Assembly: GCA_964558415.1 (NCBI GenBank)
Contig: CAZLDI010000017.1
Coordinates: 1-61,185 of the forward strand
DNA: 61,185 bases
From: CAZLDI01 sp964558415
GTDB lineage: Bacteria; Chloroflexota; Dehalococcoidia; SM23-28-2; RBG-16-64-32
Direction of reading: 5' to 3'
This document shows positions 17,373 through 25,804 of the stretch, in pieces; positions within the stretch are counted from its first letter, which is position 1, and the number at the start of each line of letters is the position of its first letter. The translations under genes were made by a program, and so were the position numbers. Under the pieces are notes generated by a model, which saw only the letters and a list, made by a program, of their open reading frames with translations, was not told where the DNA came from and ran no database searches.

Positions 17373-17942
17373 CTAGTTGTTGGCGGTCTGTTCCGCCGTG
17401 AAGGCGAAGGTGGCGGTGGTGGAGAGGCCCTGGTAGGTGTTGCCTGTCGATAGCGGCAGGCTGACGTTGAAGCAGAGCGCCTCGGCTGCGCTTGCGTTGA
17501 GCGTGCGATCACCGGCCTGAGCGCCCTGCGCCGGATCGCCGATGACGTTGACCGCGGTGGTGTTGCCGAGATCAGCAGTGGCGTAAACGACGGCGCCGTC
17601 AACGCTGAAGCCGGCGTTGGTGCAGGTGGTGACGCCGGACTTGATGGTCAGGTCAAGCTGTCCGGCCAGCGTGTTCTCCGTGGTGGTGCTGGTGACAGCG
17701 TAGCGGAGCTGAAGGGTACCGGCGTTGGTGACGGTGATCGGGTTGGTCACCTGGTCGCCCGGGGCCATGGCGCTGAAGGTGACGAGCGCGCTGGCCGGTG
17801 AAGTGCTGATGTCGACGGTGCCGGTGCTGAACGTGTTGCTGCCGACGGACGCGGTGTCCGTGAAGAGGGCGAGGACGCTGATGCTGAGCGTCGCCACGAG
17901 CAGCGCAAGCACGACAGCCGTGCCGAACAGTTTCTTGAGCAT
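17373..17942 (-). CDS. TasA/camelysin-like secreted protein
   Basis: 189 residues from ATG 17942, preceded by aaagagg. The signal region (MLKKLFGTAVVLALLVATLS then ALFTDTASVGSNTFSTG) is the classic TasA/CalY pattern processed by SipW. The mature part is beta-rich, with SALVTFSAMAPGDQVTNPITV, LRYAVTSTT and a C-terminal strand. TasA-family proteins polymerise into extracellular matrix fibres. Likely the fibre subunit of this operon. Confidence 0.8.
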   Translation of the reverse strand: MLKKLFGTAVVLALLVATLSISVLALFTDTASVGSNTFSTGTVDISTSPASALVTFSAMAPGDQVTNPITVTNAGTLQLRYAVTSTTTENTLAGQLDLTIKSGVTTCTNAGFSVDGAVVYATADLGNTTAVNVIGDPAQGAQAGDRTLNASAAEALCFNVSLPLSTGNTYQGLSTTATFAFTAEQTANN

Positions 17943-18130
17943 AGTGATGCCTCTTTCCGGAGCCGCTGTGCGCAGCTTCGAGTGGTAGTTCGCTAGGGAA
18001 GACGCGGCGATGGGCCATTCGTTACGTGATAGTTGACGATTATCACAGCGATTGCCGGTTGAGCCCTTACACGGGGCGCACGGGTGTTGAGCGTTCGCGA
18101 ACATTCGTGCTGAAATTGACCGATAATCCC

Positions 18131-18159
18131 TTGACAAACGAGAACGCGTGTTCTATTCT
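18131..18159 (+). promoter_or_regulatory. Sigma70-like promoter with overlapping LexA-type box
   Basis: TTGACA (18131-18136), a 17-bp spacer and TATTCT (18154-18159). The spacer ends with GAACGCGTGTTC (18142-18153), which fits the GAAC-N4-GTTC LexA/DinR operator of Gram-positive bacteria; the flanking A and T extend the symmetry to 14 bp. A repressor here would block RNA polymerase, so the downstream phage genes may be induced by DNA damage. Confidence 0.65.
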
Positions 18160-18178
18160 GTCTCGCACAGGTGTTCTA

Positions 18179-18415
18179 ATGACTACTGAGATCGAGCAAG
18201 CTATCTCTCGGTTCCGCACTCGTAATGGCGGGCCTGACGGAAGCGCAACAGCGCAGCGGATCTCCGCAGCGGCGTTCCGCGCGGCGGTGCAAGAGCGGTT
18301 GCGGGGCCTGGAGCAAGACGTGGGGGAGCTGAAGGCCCGGGTGAACGGGCTGATCTTTGTCGTACTTGGCGCGGTGGTTACGCAGGTCCTACTGAAGGTG
18401 ATCAGCGTTGATTAG
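18179..18415 (+). CDS. XhlA/holin-like small membrane protein
   Basis: 78 residues from ATG 18179, about 14 bases after the predicted start site. A helical, coiled-coil-prone region (FRAAVQERLRGLEQDVGELK) precedes a single C-terminal membrane helix (FVVLGAVVTQVLLKVI). This is the layout of XhlA-type haemolysin/holin accessory proteins of phages. It overlaps the terminase start by 8 bases. It may be the first SOS-controlled gene of the remnant. Confidence 0.55.
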   Translation: MTTEIEQAISRFRTRNGGPDGSATAQRISAAAFRAAVQERLRGLEQDVGELKARVNGLIFVVLGAVVTQVLLKVISVD

Positions 18416-19874
18416 CACACTGCCGCACGGCGCGGATCGCCGATTGAGCGCGCGGGAGGTTCGATCGCCCGTGGCTAATCTCTCCCTGCCTCCACTCCGT
18501 CCGTACCAGGCCGAAGCGGCAGCGGCGATCGTCGGGTCGGCACTGAACGGACGCGGGCTGACGGTGACGGTGCAGATGGCCCGGCAGGCTGGGAAGAACG
18601 AGGTGTCCGCGCGCGTTGAGCTGCTTCTGCTGGTGAAGAACGCCCGCTGGGCGCTGGACGGGATCAAGTGCGCGCCTTCGTTCGTGCCGCAGGGCTACAT
18701 CAGCATGCGGCGGCTGTGGGACCGCCTGGGGCAGGTGGGCTGGCACGAACAGGCGGTGAAGGAACAAGGCCGCGCGGTGCGCGTGGGCCTGGCCCGCCAG
18801 CTGTTTCTGTCCGCGGAGCCGAGTGCGAACGTCGTCGGCCATACGGCGGGGCTGCTCCTGGAAGTGGACGAGGCGCAGGACGTTGATAGCGAGAAGTTCG
18901 ACCGCGAGTTCCGGCCCATGGCTGCGTCCACGGGAGCGACGACGGTGTACTACGGCACGCCGTGGGACGATCGCAGCCTCCTTGAACAGGCGGTGCAGAC
19001 CAACCTTGAAATGGAGCGTCGGGACGGGGTGCGGCGGCACTTCCAGGCGGACTGGAGCGTCGTGGCGGAGTTCAACCCGGAGTACGCGCGATACGTGGAA
19101 GCCGAGCGGGCGCGGCTGGGCGAGGAGCACCCGTTGTTCCGCACGCAGTATGCGCTCAAGACGATTGCGGGCGGCGGGCGGCTGTTCACGCCGTCACAGA
19201 GGGCGCAGCTACAGGGGCGGCACGCGCGTCAGCACGCAGCGAGCGCGGGCGAGACTTATGTGGCAGGGCTTGATCTTGGGGGCCAGGAATTCGACGAGGG
19301 ATCAAAGGGTCACCGGGTCAAGGGGACACACGATGCGACGGTACTGACGATCGCGCGCGTGGCGCCGCCGGCGAGCGATGCGCTGGTGCAGGAGCCACGG
19401 CTGGAGGTAGTGGAGCAGCAGGCGTGGACCGGAGAAGCGCACGACGCGTTGTTCGCGCGGCTGGCGGACCTGCTGGCGAACGTCTGGCGTGTGCGAAGCG
19501 TGGCTGTGGACGCGACGGGGTTGGGCGAGACGATGGCCCGCCTGCTGGCGCGATCGCTGGGGGAAGAGGTCGTGAGGCCGGTCCGGTTCACGGAGCAGTC
19601 GAAGTCACGTCTGGGCTATGCATTGCTGGCGGCCGTGAACGGCGGGCGGCTGAAGGTGTACGCCGGTGACGGATCGCCGGAGTACAGGGAGTTTCAGAGG
19701 CAGGCGGAACTGGCACGCGTGATGTACCGGCCGAGCCGGGCGATGAACTTCTATGTCGACCCGTCGCAGGGACACGACGACTACGTCGTGAGCCTGGCGC
19801 TTGCCGTTGAGGCGGCGCGAGACATCGCCATCGCGCCGCGGGTTGCACGAGGACGGATACCGGAACTGGTCTAG
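18408..19874 (+). CDS. Phage terminase large subunit
   Basis: 488 residues from TTG 18408; GTG 18471 with gggaggt upstream is an alternative. The N-terminal ATPase has a Walker A-like MARQAGKNE (near residue 58) and Walker B LLLEVDEAQDV (near residue 152), with motif III in YYGTPWDD. The C-terminal RuvC-like nuclease shows AGLDLGG, VAVDATGLGETMARLL and GHDDYVVSLALA, supplying the acidic metal ligands. It packages phage DNA with the portal protein encoded downstream. The gene looks intact although its portal is split. Confidence 0.9.
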   Translation: MISTLPHGADRRLSAREVRSPVANLSLPPLRPYQAEAAAAIVGSALNGRGLTVTVQMARQAGKNEVSARVELLLLVKNARWALDGIKCAPSFVPQGYISMRRLWDRLGQVGWHEQAVKEQGRAVRVGLARQLFLSAEPSANVVGHTAGLLLEVDEAQDVDSEKFDREFRPMAASTGATTVYYGTPWDDRSLLEQAVQTNLEMERRDGVRRHFQADWSVVAEFNPEYARYVEAERARLGEEHPLFRTQYALKTIAGGGRLFTPSQRAQLQGRHARQHAASAGETYVAGLDLGGQEFDEGSKGHRVKGTHDATVLTIARVAPPASDALVQEPRLEVVEQQAWTGEAHDALFARLADLLANVWRVRSVAVDATGLGETMARLLARSLGEEVVRPVRFTEQSKSRLGYALLAAVNGGRLKVYAGDGSPEYREFQRQAELARVMYRPSRAMNFYVDPSQGHDDYVVSLALAVEAARDIAIAPRVARGRIPELV

Positions 19875-19904
19875 CAACGAAGCGAAACGGAAGGAGGATG
19901 GGCA

Positions 19905-20270
19905 ATGGTCATGGAGATGGAACGTCAGACGGGCAGGCAGATGCCGTTGCAGGTGACGACGCTGTTGCAGAAGCCGAGGCGTTCGGACGCGCTGCCGGAG
20001 TCGACGCGCTACAGGGATGATGGCTGCAGTATCCACCCGCACTGTCTGACGTGTCCGCTGCCGCGCTGCCGGTACGAAGAGCCGGGAGGCCTGCGGACGC
20101 TGATGAACGCGCAGCGGGACGGCCGGATCCTGGCCCTGAAGCGAAGAGGCGTGCCGGTAGAGATCCTGGCGGCGCGCTTCGGGGTTTCGCGGCGGACAGT
20201 GTTCAGGATTATCTCGGCGCTGGAGCGGCGGGCGGGCGCCCAGCCAGCGGCAGCGCAGCGGGTGGCTTAG
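19905..20270 (+). CDS. Phage HTH-domain protein with Cys cluster
   Basis: 121 residues from ATG 19905 after aaggagg at 19891-19897. A short Cys/His cluster (CSIHPHCLTCPLPRC, residues 46-60) resembles a zinc site. The C-terminal half has a helix-turn-helix (GVPVEILAARFGVSRRTVFRII, residues about 82-103 with the turn at GVS). Probably a DNA-binding protein of the packaging module or a phage regulator. The combination is common in phages of this kind but has no assigned function. Confidence 0.65.
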   Translation: MVMEMERQTGRQMPLQVTTLLQKPRRSDALPESTRYRDDGCSIHPHCLTCPLPRCRYEEPGGLRTLMNAQRDGRILALKRRGVPVEILAARFGVSRRTVFRIISALERRAGAQPAAAQRVA

Positions 20271-20282
20271 AAGGAGGAAGAG

Positions 20283-20375
20283 ATGCGTCAGGTGATAGCG
20301 AATACGATGCAGGCGATGGGGTACGCGCTGCTGACCGGCATCGCGGCGTGGCTGCTGTTTGCCTACGTACCGTAG
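20283..20375 (+). CDS. 30-residue single-helix membrane peptide
   Basis: ATG 20283 follows aaggaggaag with good spacing. The peptide begins MRQVIANTMQAM and then has one hydrophobic helix (LLTGIAAWLLFAYVP). It fills the gap between the HTH gene and the portal gene on the same strand. Function unknown. Confidence 0.5.
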   Translation: MRQVIANTMQAMGYALLTGIAAWLLFAYVP

Positions 20376-20440
20376 GGGGAGGAAGCAAACAGGCAGTCGG
20401 AAATCGGCGATCGGAGGCGGGCGAACGAGGTTGAGGTTGC

Positions 20441-20471
20441 GGGGCAGGGCTGAAGCCGCTACAGCGACGAG
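20441..20471 (+). repeat. GGGCTGAAGCC repeat, copy A, before the portal gene
   Basis: A palindrome-containing repeat (ggggcagggctgaagccgct plus about 11 bases) that occurs again four times after the portal gene (53206-53654). Confidence 0.7.
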
Positions 20472-20485
20472 TTGGAGGAGGTGGT

Positions 20486-21178
20486 GTGGTGGTCCAAGTA
20501 GTTTCATCGTCTGAGACGGTGGCGCTGCCGCAGCAGATGGCGCGGATGGACGGCGCGCGGCTGCGAGCTTACCGGGAGAACCTGGAGTTCTATCAGGGTC
20601 AGCAGTGGCCGGGGACGGCGCGCCGGCGCGAGCGGCGGCTGACCCTTAACTACGCGAAGACGGTCGTCGAGAAGACTGCATCCTACACGATGTCGGGGCT
20701 GTCGTTCGTGGTGGACCCCGACGATGGGTCGGCGGCGGCGGCGGAAGGGGCGCGGCGGACGGAGCAGGCGCTGCGCGAGGTGTATGAGGCGAACGCGCTG
20801 GACCAGCTTGATCTGGACAACGAGATCGACTGCTCTGTGCTGGGCGATGCGGCGTACAAGGTAACCTGGGACCCGGCGGAGCGCCGCGTGCGGGTGACGG
20901 CGCCGGACGTGCAGGGGTTGTTCGTCTGGACGGCGGGCGACGACGCGTCGCGGGTCTGGCGGGTGGCTTCCAGGTATGTGCTGGGACACGAGGAGGCGGA
21001 GGCGCTGTTCGGGCCGCTGCCGTCGTTGCGGCGAGACCGGAAGGCGGAGCACACGGTGGTTGAGGCGTGGACGGACGCGTCGCTGGAGATCTGGCTGGAC
21101 GGGACGTTGTTCGAGGGGCGCGAGAACCCGTATGGCTTCATCCCGTTTGTGGTCTACCCGAACGTGCGTGAGCCCAAG
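20486..21178 (+). pseudogene. Portal protein, N-terminal half (split by the island)
   Basis: About 230 codons of a phage portal protein from GTG 20486 with ggaggaggtg just upstream. It reads YRENLEFYQGQQW, RRERRLTLNYAKTVVEKTAS, VLGDAAYKVTWD and PYGFIPFVVYPNVREPK, the usual first half. At 21175 the homology stops and island DNA begins; the frame then runs on as nonsense. The missing half is at 52506-53198. Joining at the shared gagcc core restores NVREPKQFWG in frame and a protein of about 458 residues, the usual length. Confidence 0.9.
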
Positions 21179-21840
21179 TGCGACACTCTTTCGAGGGCGC
21201 GTCGCAGTACGTCAGCGGCCGGCTGCCATTCAATCTCGAAATGGCCCCGGTCGTACAACAGGATTCGGTCTACGAGAAGCGTTAGGATCTGCCGCCAGCC
21301 GTCCCAGCTCAAGTCGTTCCACGTCAGGTCAGCAAGGGCGGCAAGTATCGGCTCCGCGTCGAACGGGGGCGGTTCCGCCGGGAGCGAAGCTAATTCTATT
21401 TCGATTCGCCGGATGGCCGTTGCCTCTTCGTCCTCAAGCCGGCGATAGACGTCCGACGGTATTGCTTCGCCTACGTCCCCCAGCAGCCGCCGAGCCAGGG
21501 CGAGTCTTCGATCTTGATGCTTCTCCAACGCCTTCACCAGGTCGGCTCGCTGATGTTGGGCAGCGGTGCTGGCCGTCTCTGCCTCTTCCTCAATGTACCT
21601 AGCCGCCCGCACCCGCATCTCTTGCGTAATCGTGAACTTTTCCGCCACTTCGGAGCGGACGATTCCTTCAAGGCCTGGTGCTGAAATCGACGGCAGGGAA
21701 CAAGCGCCGTACATTGCGCTCCTGGAGCACTGGTAGACGGCACCTTTTGTTCCGTGCCCGTAAGCCCGCCAGGCGCGCCCACGTACGCCTTCGCAGCGCG
21801 CGCAGAAGGCGAGCGAGGTCGGCTGGGGGAGCTCGCCGGT
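21154..21840 (-). pseudogene. Large serine recombinase, C-terminal fragment
   Basis: The reverse frame shows a zinc-ribbon segment (LAFCARCEGVRGRAW ... YQCSR), a long coiled-coil region (EEEAETASTAAQHQRADLV...) and a C-terminal strand-rich end (ILLYDRGHFEIEWQPA). This is the order of the C-terminal half of large serine integrases. The catalytic resolvase domain is absent: upstream of about 21840 the frame only shadows the divergent tyrosine recombinase. The ORF reads out through the left island end, so its last residues (SRTFG) and stop come from portal-gene DNA. Integrase next to its own att site is typical, but this copy cannot be active. Confidence 0.8.
21165..21195 (+). other. Left island junction (attL-like)
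   Basis: Portal sequence ...cgtgagcc changes to island sequence at 21170-21174 (core gagcc). The island side carries gacactcttt at 21184-21193. Together with aaagtgtc near the right end it forms imperfect inverted arms around the core, as expected for an attP of a serine integrase. Confidence 0.65.
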
Positions 21841-22278
21841 CTCAGCGAGACGGATAGTCAGCAGGCAATCCGGGACGGAGTGATGCGTGTGTTCGGTAAG
21901 GGCGCACGAGAACGAATAGTGCCGGTAGGGCTGACGACCCAGAACGCCATCAGACGGTACGTTCAGATGCGCAGGCCGGTCACGCGATTCGACGCTCTCT
22001 TCATCGGGCGCGACGGGCGGCCCCTCACCGCTGAGGGCTTGCGGCAGGTGATTAGGCAACTGGCCGATCGTGCGGGCGTCCGGGGAGTTCACCCCCACCG
22101 TCTTCGCCACACTGCTGCGATTACATTCTTGCGTGCCGGCGGTGATGTGTTCGCTCTGCAAAGGCTGCTTGGACACTCGACGTTAGACGTGACTCGCAAC
22201 TATGCCGTGCTGACCGAGGCCGATGTCAGGGCTGCGCATGCCAAAGCATCGCCAGCCGACCGATTCTGCGCCAATTAG
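21841..22278 (+). pseudogene. Tyrosine recombinase, C-terminal catalytic fragment
   Basis: Homology starts near GVMRVFGKGARERIVPVG (about 21877) and continues to HPHRLRHTAAITFLRAGG, LQRLLGHSTLDVTRNYAVL and a short tail. The box II residues HxxR, the histidine in LGH and the nucleophile tyrosine in NYAVL are present. The N-terminal DNA-binding domain and the first catalytic arginine are missing. It sits head to head with the serine recombinase fragment, both cut at the same place, so one rearrangement near 21840 probably destroyed both. It cannot be functional alone. Confidence 0.8.
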
Positions 22279-22304
22279 GGAGGCTCGCGGTAGCCGACGC
22301 GATC

Positions 22305-24293
22305 CTAGACAGTCATCGAAAGCCGGAGGCTTGATTCAGTCGCAGACACGTTGTCGGCCTTGAACAACCCGCGCTCAGTGATCACTTTCTCGATTTGGTC
22401 CGATTCCACGATATCCTCGCGGGGGTTGTATGTCCCCGTCACGCCCAGTTGTTCGAGTTCAGGCTCAAAAGCCGTGTCGGTAGTGAGCCAATCGTTGGAA
22501 CGCAATAGGTCAGGTTCCTCTTGAAACTCACCACGTTTCATGGTGTCGGCAACCACATACACGGGAACTCCTCGCTGGTTAGCCATGTCGACTATCGCTA
22601 AATGACCTAACGAATGCGCGACGCGCCCGTTAGGAGAAATCCCATTTGCCCCTACGAGAACCTTCTTCGCCAACTTCCTAGCGAATAGGTTCGAGGCTGC
22701 CGCGTCCGGAACTATGTGAACGTTGCGACACCCAATTCGCCTGAGTTCGAGCGCATATCTAATCCCGTCGCTATAAGTAAGTCGATTGTTGTGGCGATAT
22801 TCAGTCTTGGTTCTGCCTTCACAGACCCATATCTCGGTCCGTGCCTTGATCCCATCGGAAAGGTTGGCGAGGCACTTCAAGACCGAATCACTGTATCCGT
22901 ATAGCAGGACTGGGTCGCCGTCCTGAAGAATCGCAAAGGCATGTTGCGGAATCGCTTTCTCAATCGCGTTTCGTCTCTCCTTCCAGTCATTCAGCTGTTG
23001 GCGTACGCCCGCGATCCGCTGTTCGTCAGTCTGCCCCACGGCGTCAAGGACCCCCGCCAGCATCTCGTTCACTTTCCAGAGCAAAACGTGGCACGGCCTG
23101 TGCTTGAGAATCCGAGCCCAAACGTGCGTTCTATAATCGTTGAGGAATTTGACAGCCTCGTGAGCCTCAGCGTTTTCGATGAAGACGGACATCTGTTCGA
23201 GGACTATCCGAAGGAGTGCACTCGCGTTCTGAGCCAGGGCCGGATGGAATAGTTCCACGAGCTTCAAGAGTTCCCTCAGTTGACGCACGTCGGCTTGAGT
23301 CATCGAGTTATCCTCGACTAGCTCCGGCACAACCCGAGTGAATATCGACAGTCCGCCCTGAGCGAGATAATCTTTCACGGAGTCAATCTCGTCTTGGATC
23401 GTCTGGGTTAAAGCTTCCTCAAGAGGGCGCATTTTGAGATTCCAGTCATCGGTCGGCAAGTCAGTTTTTCGCCTCTTCACTTGCCTGGGGGCCGGAGGCC
23501 GCCGGATCTGGACCTTAACGCTGAAGTCGCTCATGACTGTGATATCTTTCGCGTACCTGGATTTCAGCCAATGAAACCTCGCGACGGGGTCAAGGCCAAG
23601 TGCGAGATACGTCCTGAACTCTTCCTCTCCACCTATATCGGATACATGGAGACAGTCCGCCAACCGTAGGTACGCTGCGAGGAGTTGCAGATGAACGTTG
23701 TCTGCCTCCCATGCCTCGGTCGCAAGGTGCTTGTAAGCAGCGTGACGGTGTAGGGTGCAGAGCTTTGCGACAGCTATGGCATCTCCGAGAGGCCCAAACA
23801 ACTGGGCGTTCTTGATCACCCACCGTGCAGACCTGGCTCCGTGAGCGTTCCTAACTTGTCTATCCCACTCGACCGTCTCTGCTTCGCTTCCGAAGACCTT
23901 CCGATCGGCCTTCAAGATTCCTTCTATGTCAGACTCAGGACAATACCAAACGGTTGACAAAAGTCTTTTTGTTCGGGCGTTGCAGGTCTCATTCTCAGTG
24001 AACAGTTCCGGTATCATTCCAACGTCGTGACACCAGACCGCCGCGAGGAGCAGGAATATCTCGTGGTCCGAAAGATGATCACCAATCCGGTCGTCGGGCC
24101 CGAGCAACCGCCACAGTAACTCCTCTACTTTCACGTAGTGGCGCTGATCATGCGGCGTGAATGGCATGGGTTTGCGCTTGTCCTGCCAGGCTGTGTGCGC
24201 AGCCTCGCATATCGCCTGAAGCCGGTCTCTCTGCTCTACCGTTAAGTTCGCTTCTCGACGGCTCCGTAGATCGGGCGGTATCTCAGGTGGCAT
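22305..24293 (-). CDS. HD-domain / IF2B-like isomerase fusion protein
   Basis: 662 residues, two recognisable parts. Residues about 30-230 form an HD phosphohydrolase-like domain with possible metal ligands H48, H52, H89-D90 (WCHDVGMI), H151, H182/H184 and D213 (RLADCLH); the layout resembles the HD domains of prokaryotic conflict proteins. Residues about 455-640 match the eIF2B/MtnA/ribose-1,5-bisphosphate isomerase fold (KVLVGANGISPNGRVAHSLG, VPVYVVADTMKR, then the C-terminal VITERG). The family's catalytic Asp (GAD) is Asn here (GAN), so classical isomerase activity is doubtful. A middle helical region links them. A PfkB-like kinase gene lies upstream on the same strand. A role in nucleotide or sugar-phosphate chemistry, perhaps in defence, is inference. 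Confidence 0.75.
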   Translation of the reverse strand: MPPEIPPDLRSRREANLTVEQRDRLQAICEAAHTAWQDKRKPMPFTPHDQRHYVKVEELLWRLLGPDDRIGDHLSDHEIFLLLAAVWCHDVGMIPELFTENETCNARTKRLLSTVWYCPESDIEGILKADRKVFGSEAETVEWDRQVRNAHGARSARWVIKNAQLFGPLGDAIAVAKLCTLHRHAAYKHLATEAWEADNVHLQLLAAYLRLADCLHVSDIGGEEEFRTYLALGLDPVARFHWLKSRYAKDITVMSDFSVKVQIRRPPAPRQVKRRKTDLPTDDWNLKMRPLEEALTQTIQDEIDSVKDYLAQGGLSIFTRVVPELVEDNSMTQADVRQLRELLKLVELFHPALAQNASALLRIVLEQMSVFIENAEAHEAVKFLNDYRTHVWARILKHRPCHVLLWKVNEMLAGVLDAVGQTDEQRIAGVRQQLNDWKERRNAIEKAIPQHAFAILQDGDPVLLYGYSDSVLKCLANLSDGIKARTEIWVCEGRTKTEYRHNNRLTYSDGIRYALELRRIGCRNVHIVPDAAASNLFARKLAKKVLVGANGISPNGRVAHSLGHLAIVDMANQRGVPVYVVADTMKRGEFQEEPDLLRSNDWLTTDTAFEPELEQLGVTGTYNPREDIVESDQIEKVITERGLFKADNVSATESSLRLSMTV

Positions 24294-24402
24294 AGTCTAA
24301 TTGGGGAAATCTTTCGATGACCGTGTACGGCGAGGGGGGAGCTGCGGGGAGAAGCGATCCTACACAGATTGAACCGCCTCCAACACATCGTCCGTAAAGC
24401 TG

Positions 24403-24432
24403 TTTATAATACGTCGGGATTACACTTGTCAA
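24403..24432 (-). promoter_or_regulatory. Sigma70-like promoter for the HD-IF2B gene
   Basis: On the reverse strand TTGACA (24432-24427), an 18-bp spacer and TATAAA (24408-24403). The gene starts about 100 bases further on, so it can be transcribed separately from the PfkB gene. Confidence 0.55.
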
Positions 24433-24510
24433 CACGACACAAAATGTTGGCGGTGCTCGGTCCCAGCATTATGGGACAGCTGAACGCCACTAGCGGCCGG
24501 ACTGCGGAAC

Positions 24511-25518
24511 TCACCTCGTCACGGGCTGCATCGCGAGGTGGCGCACCTCGTCATCGCTGGGTATTTCGACAAACATTCCGTGATCAGAGATCCGCCAAGC
24601 GGCCGCTGCAACCGCAACACGGGTCGCTTCGAGTGTGTTCTCGTACGTCAAGAGGAGCTTGTCCGTTCGACTGCCGGCGCGTGAAAGAAGTTCAGCAGCG
24701 AACCACCCTTTGAACAAATCACCAGCGCCAAGCGAGTTCCCTGCCGTAGAGACCCGTATAGGAGCGACCTGAAAGTCGAATCTTCGAGATGTGCAGCAGC
24801 ACGTGCCGTCCTTGGCTGTGGCAACAATAAGCTGAGGCCCAAGCTCGAGAGCGGCCTCCACCGCGTCAGCGACTGCGTCAGTATTCGCAAGAGCCTTGTA
24901 GAAACTATCGGACCCTAAGACGACGTCGCACTTCGCTACCAATGACCTCACGGCCGTTCGCTCTGCGTCGCTTCGGAAAAGCGCGCCGACGGTACTGCCT
25001 GGATCCAAGATCACGAGAGCTCCTCGCTCGTGACCAACGTCGGCCAGAGTCCGCGCGGCCGAAATATGCCGAGCATCTAGGACAACGCACTCTACAGAGT
25101 CTAGATCGCATATGAGCTCTGTAGCGCTGTCGGGTGGCAGATAATCCTCTTCGGCTTCTTCCCAAGAAGAGTCACTCAAGAGTTCACCGTTAGCGCCCAA
25201 TACGACCAGCGAACGCATAGTCCGAGGACGCTCGATCATGTGAAACTCGACATCCAGTCCGGCTAGACCGGGTCGAACAACGGTTTCGGTGAGAGAGTCC
25301 ATCTGATTCTCGTCTGAGGGTTTTGCGCCTGGACCCACAAATACCGCCCTGTAGCCGCGGCGACTAAGGCACGCAAGTATTCGAGGAACGGAGCCCCCGA
25401 CGGCGAATCCGAGCTCCTGGTAGCTCGACTTGACTGAATCGAACCGCTCAACGCGTCGCTTTTCTAAAACGAACTCATCGGCGCAGACTCGGCCTAATCC
25501 GATCGCCGTTTCAGTCAT
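24511..25518 (-). CDS. PfkB/ribokinase-family sugar kinase
   Basis: 335 residues. The N-terminal glycine pair FAVGGSVPRIL (residues 38-48) and the C-terminal anion-hole/catalytic motif NSLGAGDLFKGWF (GAGD at 264-267) define the PfkB family, which phosphorylates sugars, nucleosides or sugar phosphates with ATP. Start ATG 25518 has gggagg six bases upstream; a TCGACA-18-TACAAT pair further upstream could be its promoter. It precedes the HD-IF2B gene by 217 bases. Elsewhere PfkB kinases and IF2B-like isomerases cooperate in ribose-1-phosphate/ribose-1,5-bisphosphate metabolism, which makes the pairing meaningful. The substrate is unknown. Confidence 0.8.
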   Translation of the reverse strand: MTETAIGLGRVCADEFVLEKRRVERFDSVKSSYQELGFAVGGSVPRILACLSRRGYRAVFVGPGAKPSDENQMDSLTETVVRPGLAGLDVEFHMIERPRTMRSLVVLGANGELLSDSSWEEAEEDYLPPDSATELICDLDSVECVVLDARHISAARTLADVGHERGALVILDPGSTVGALFRSDAERTAVRSLVAKCDVVLGSDSFYKALANTDAVADAVEAALELGPQLIVATAKDGTCCCTSRRFDFQVAPIRVSTAGNSLGAGDLFKGWFAAELLSRAGSRTDKLLLTYENTLEATRVAVAAAAWRISDHGMFVEIPSDDEVRHLAMQPVTR

Positions 25519-25804
25519 GGGCCCTCCCGACTAAGAGCTCTCATCGAAGCGGGCGGGGAGCAATTGTAATAGAGTTCAGTAAGTGGTGTCGAAAACAGCA
25601 TAGTCTGCGCATCCCGGACGAGAATGGGGTATGGCCATGGTACACAACGTCGAACGACCCGCAAGGATGCGCTCAAACCGCGCGAATTGAGGGTTAGTCC
25701 GATGAGCCCCAAGTGGCGCCCCTTAACTAGACCACTGCTCCGCGAACGCGGCGCACGCTGGCACTTCGCAACGGTCGCTCGGCGAATGGCTCGCCTTTTC
25801 GTGA

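Noticed and set aside
21841..22176. N-terminal third of the long reverse-strand recombinase ORF
   Set aside because: It is a shadow of the tyrosine recombinase on the other strand and has no resolvase catalytic motif.
25515..25712. Reverse ORF of 65 codons upstream of the PfkB gene
   Set aside because: It overlaps the PfkB start and the likely promoter and has no ribosome site.
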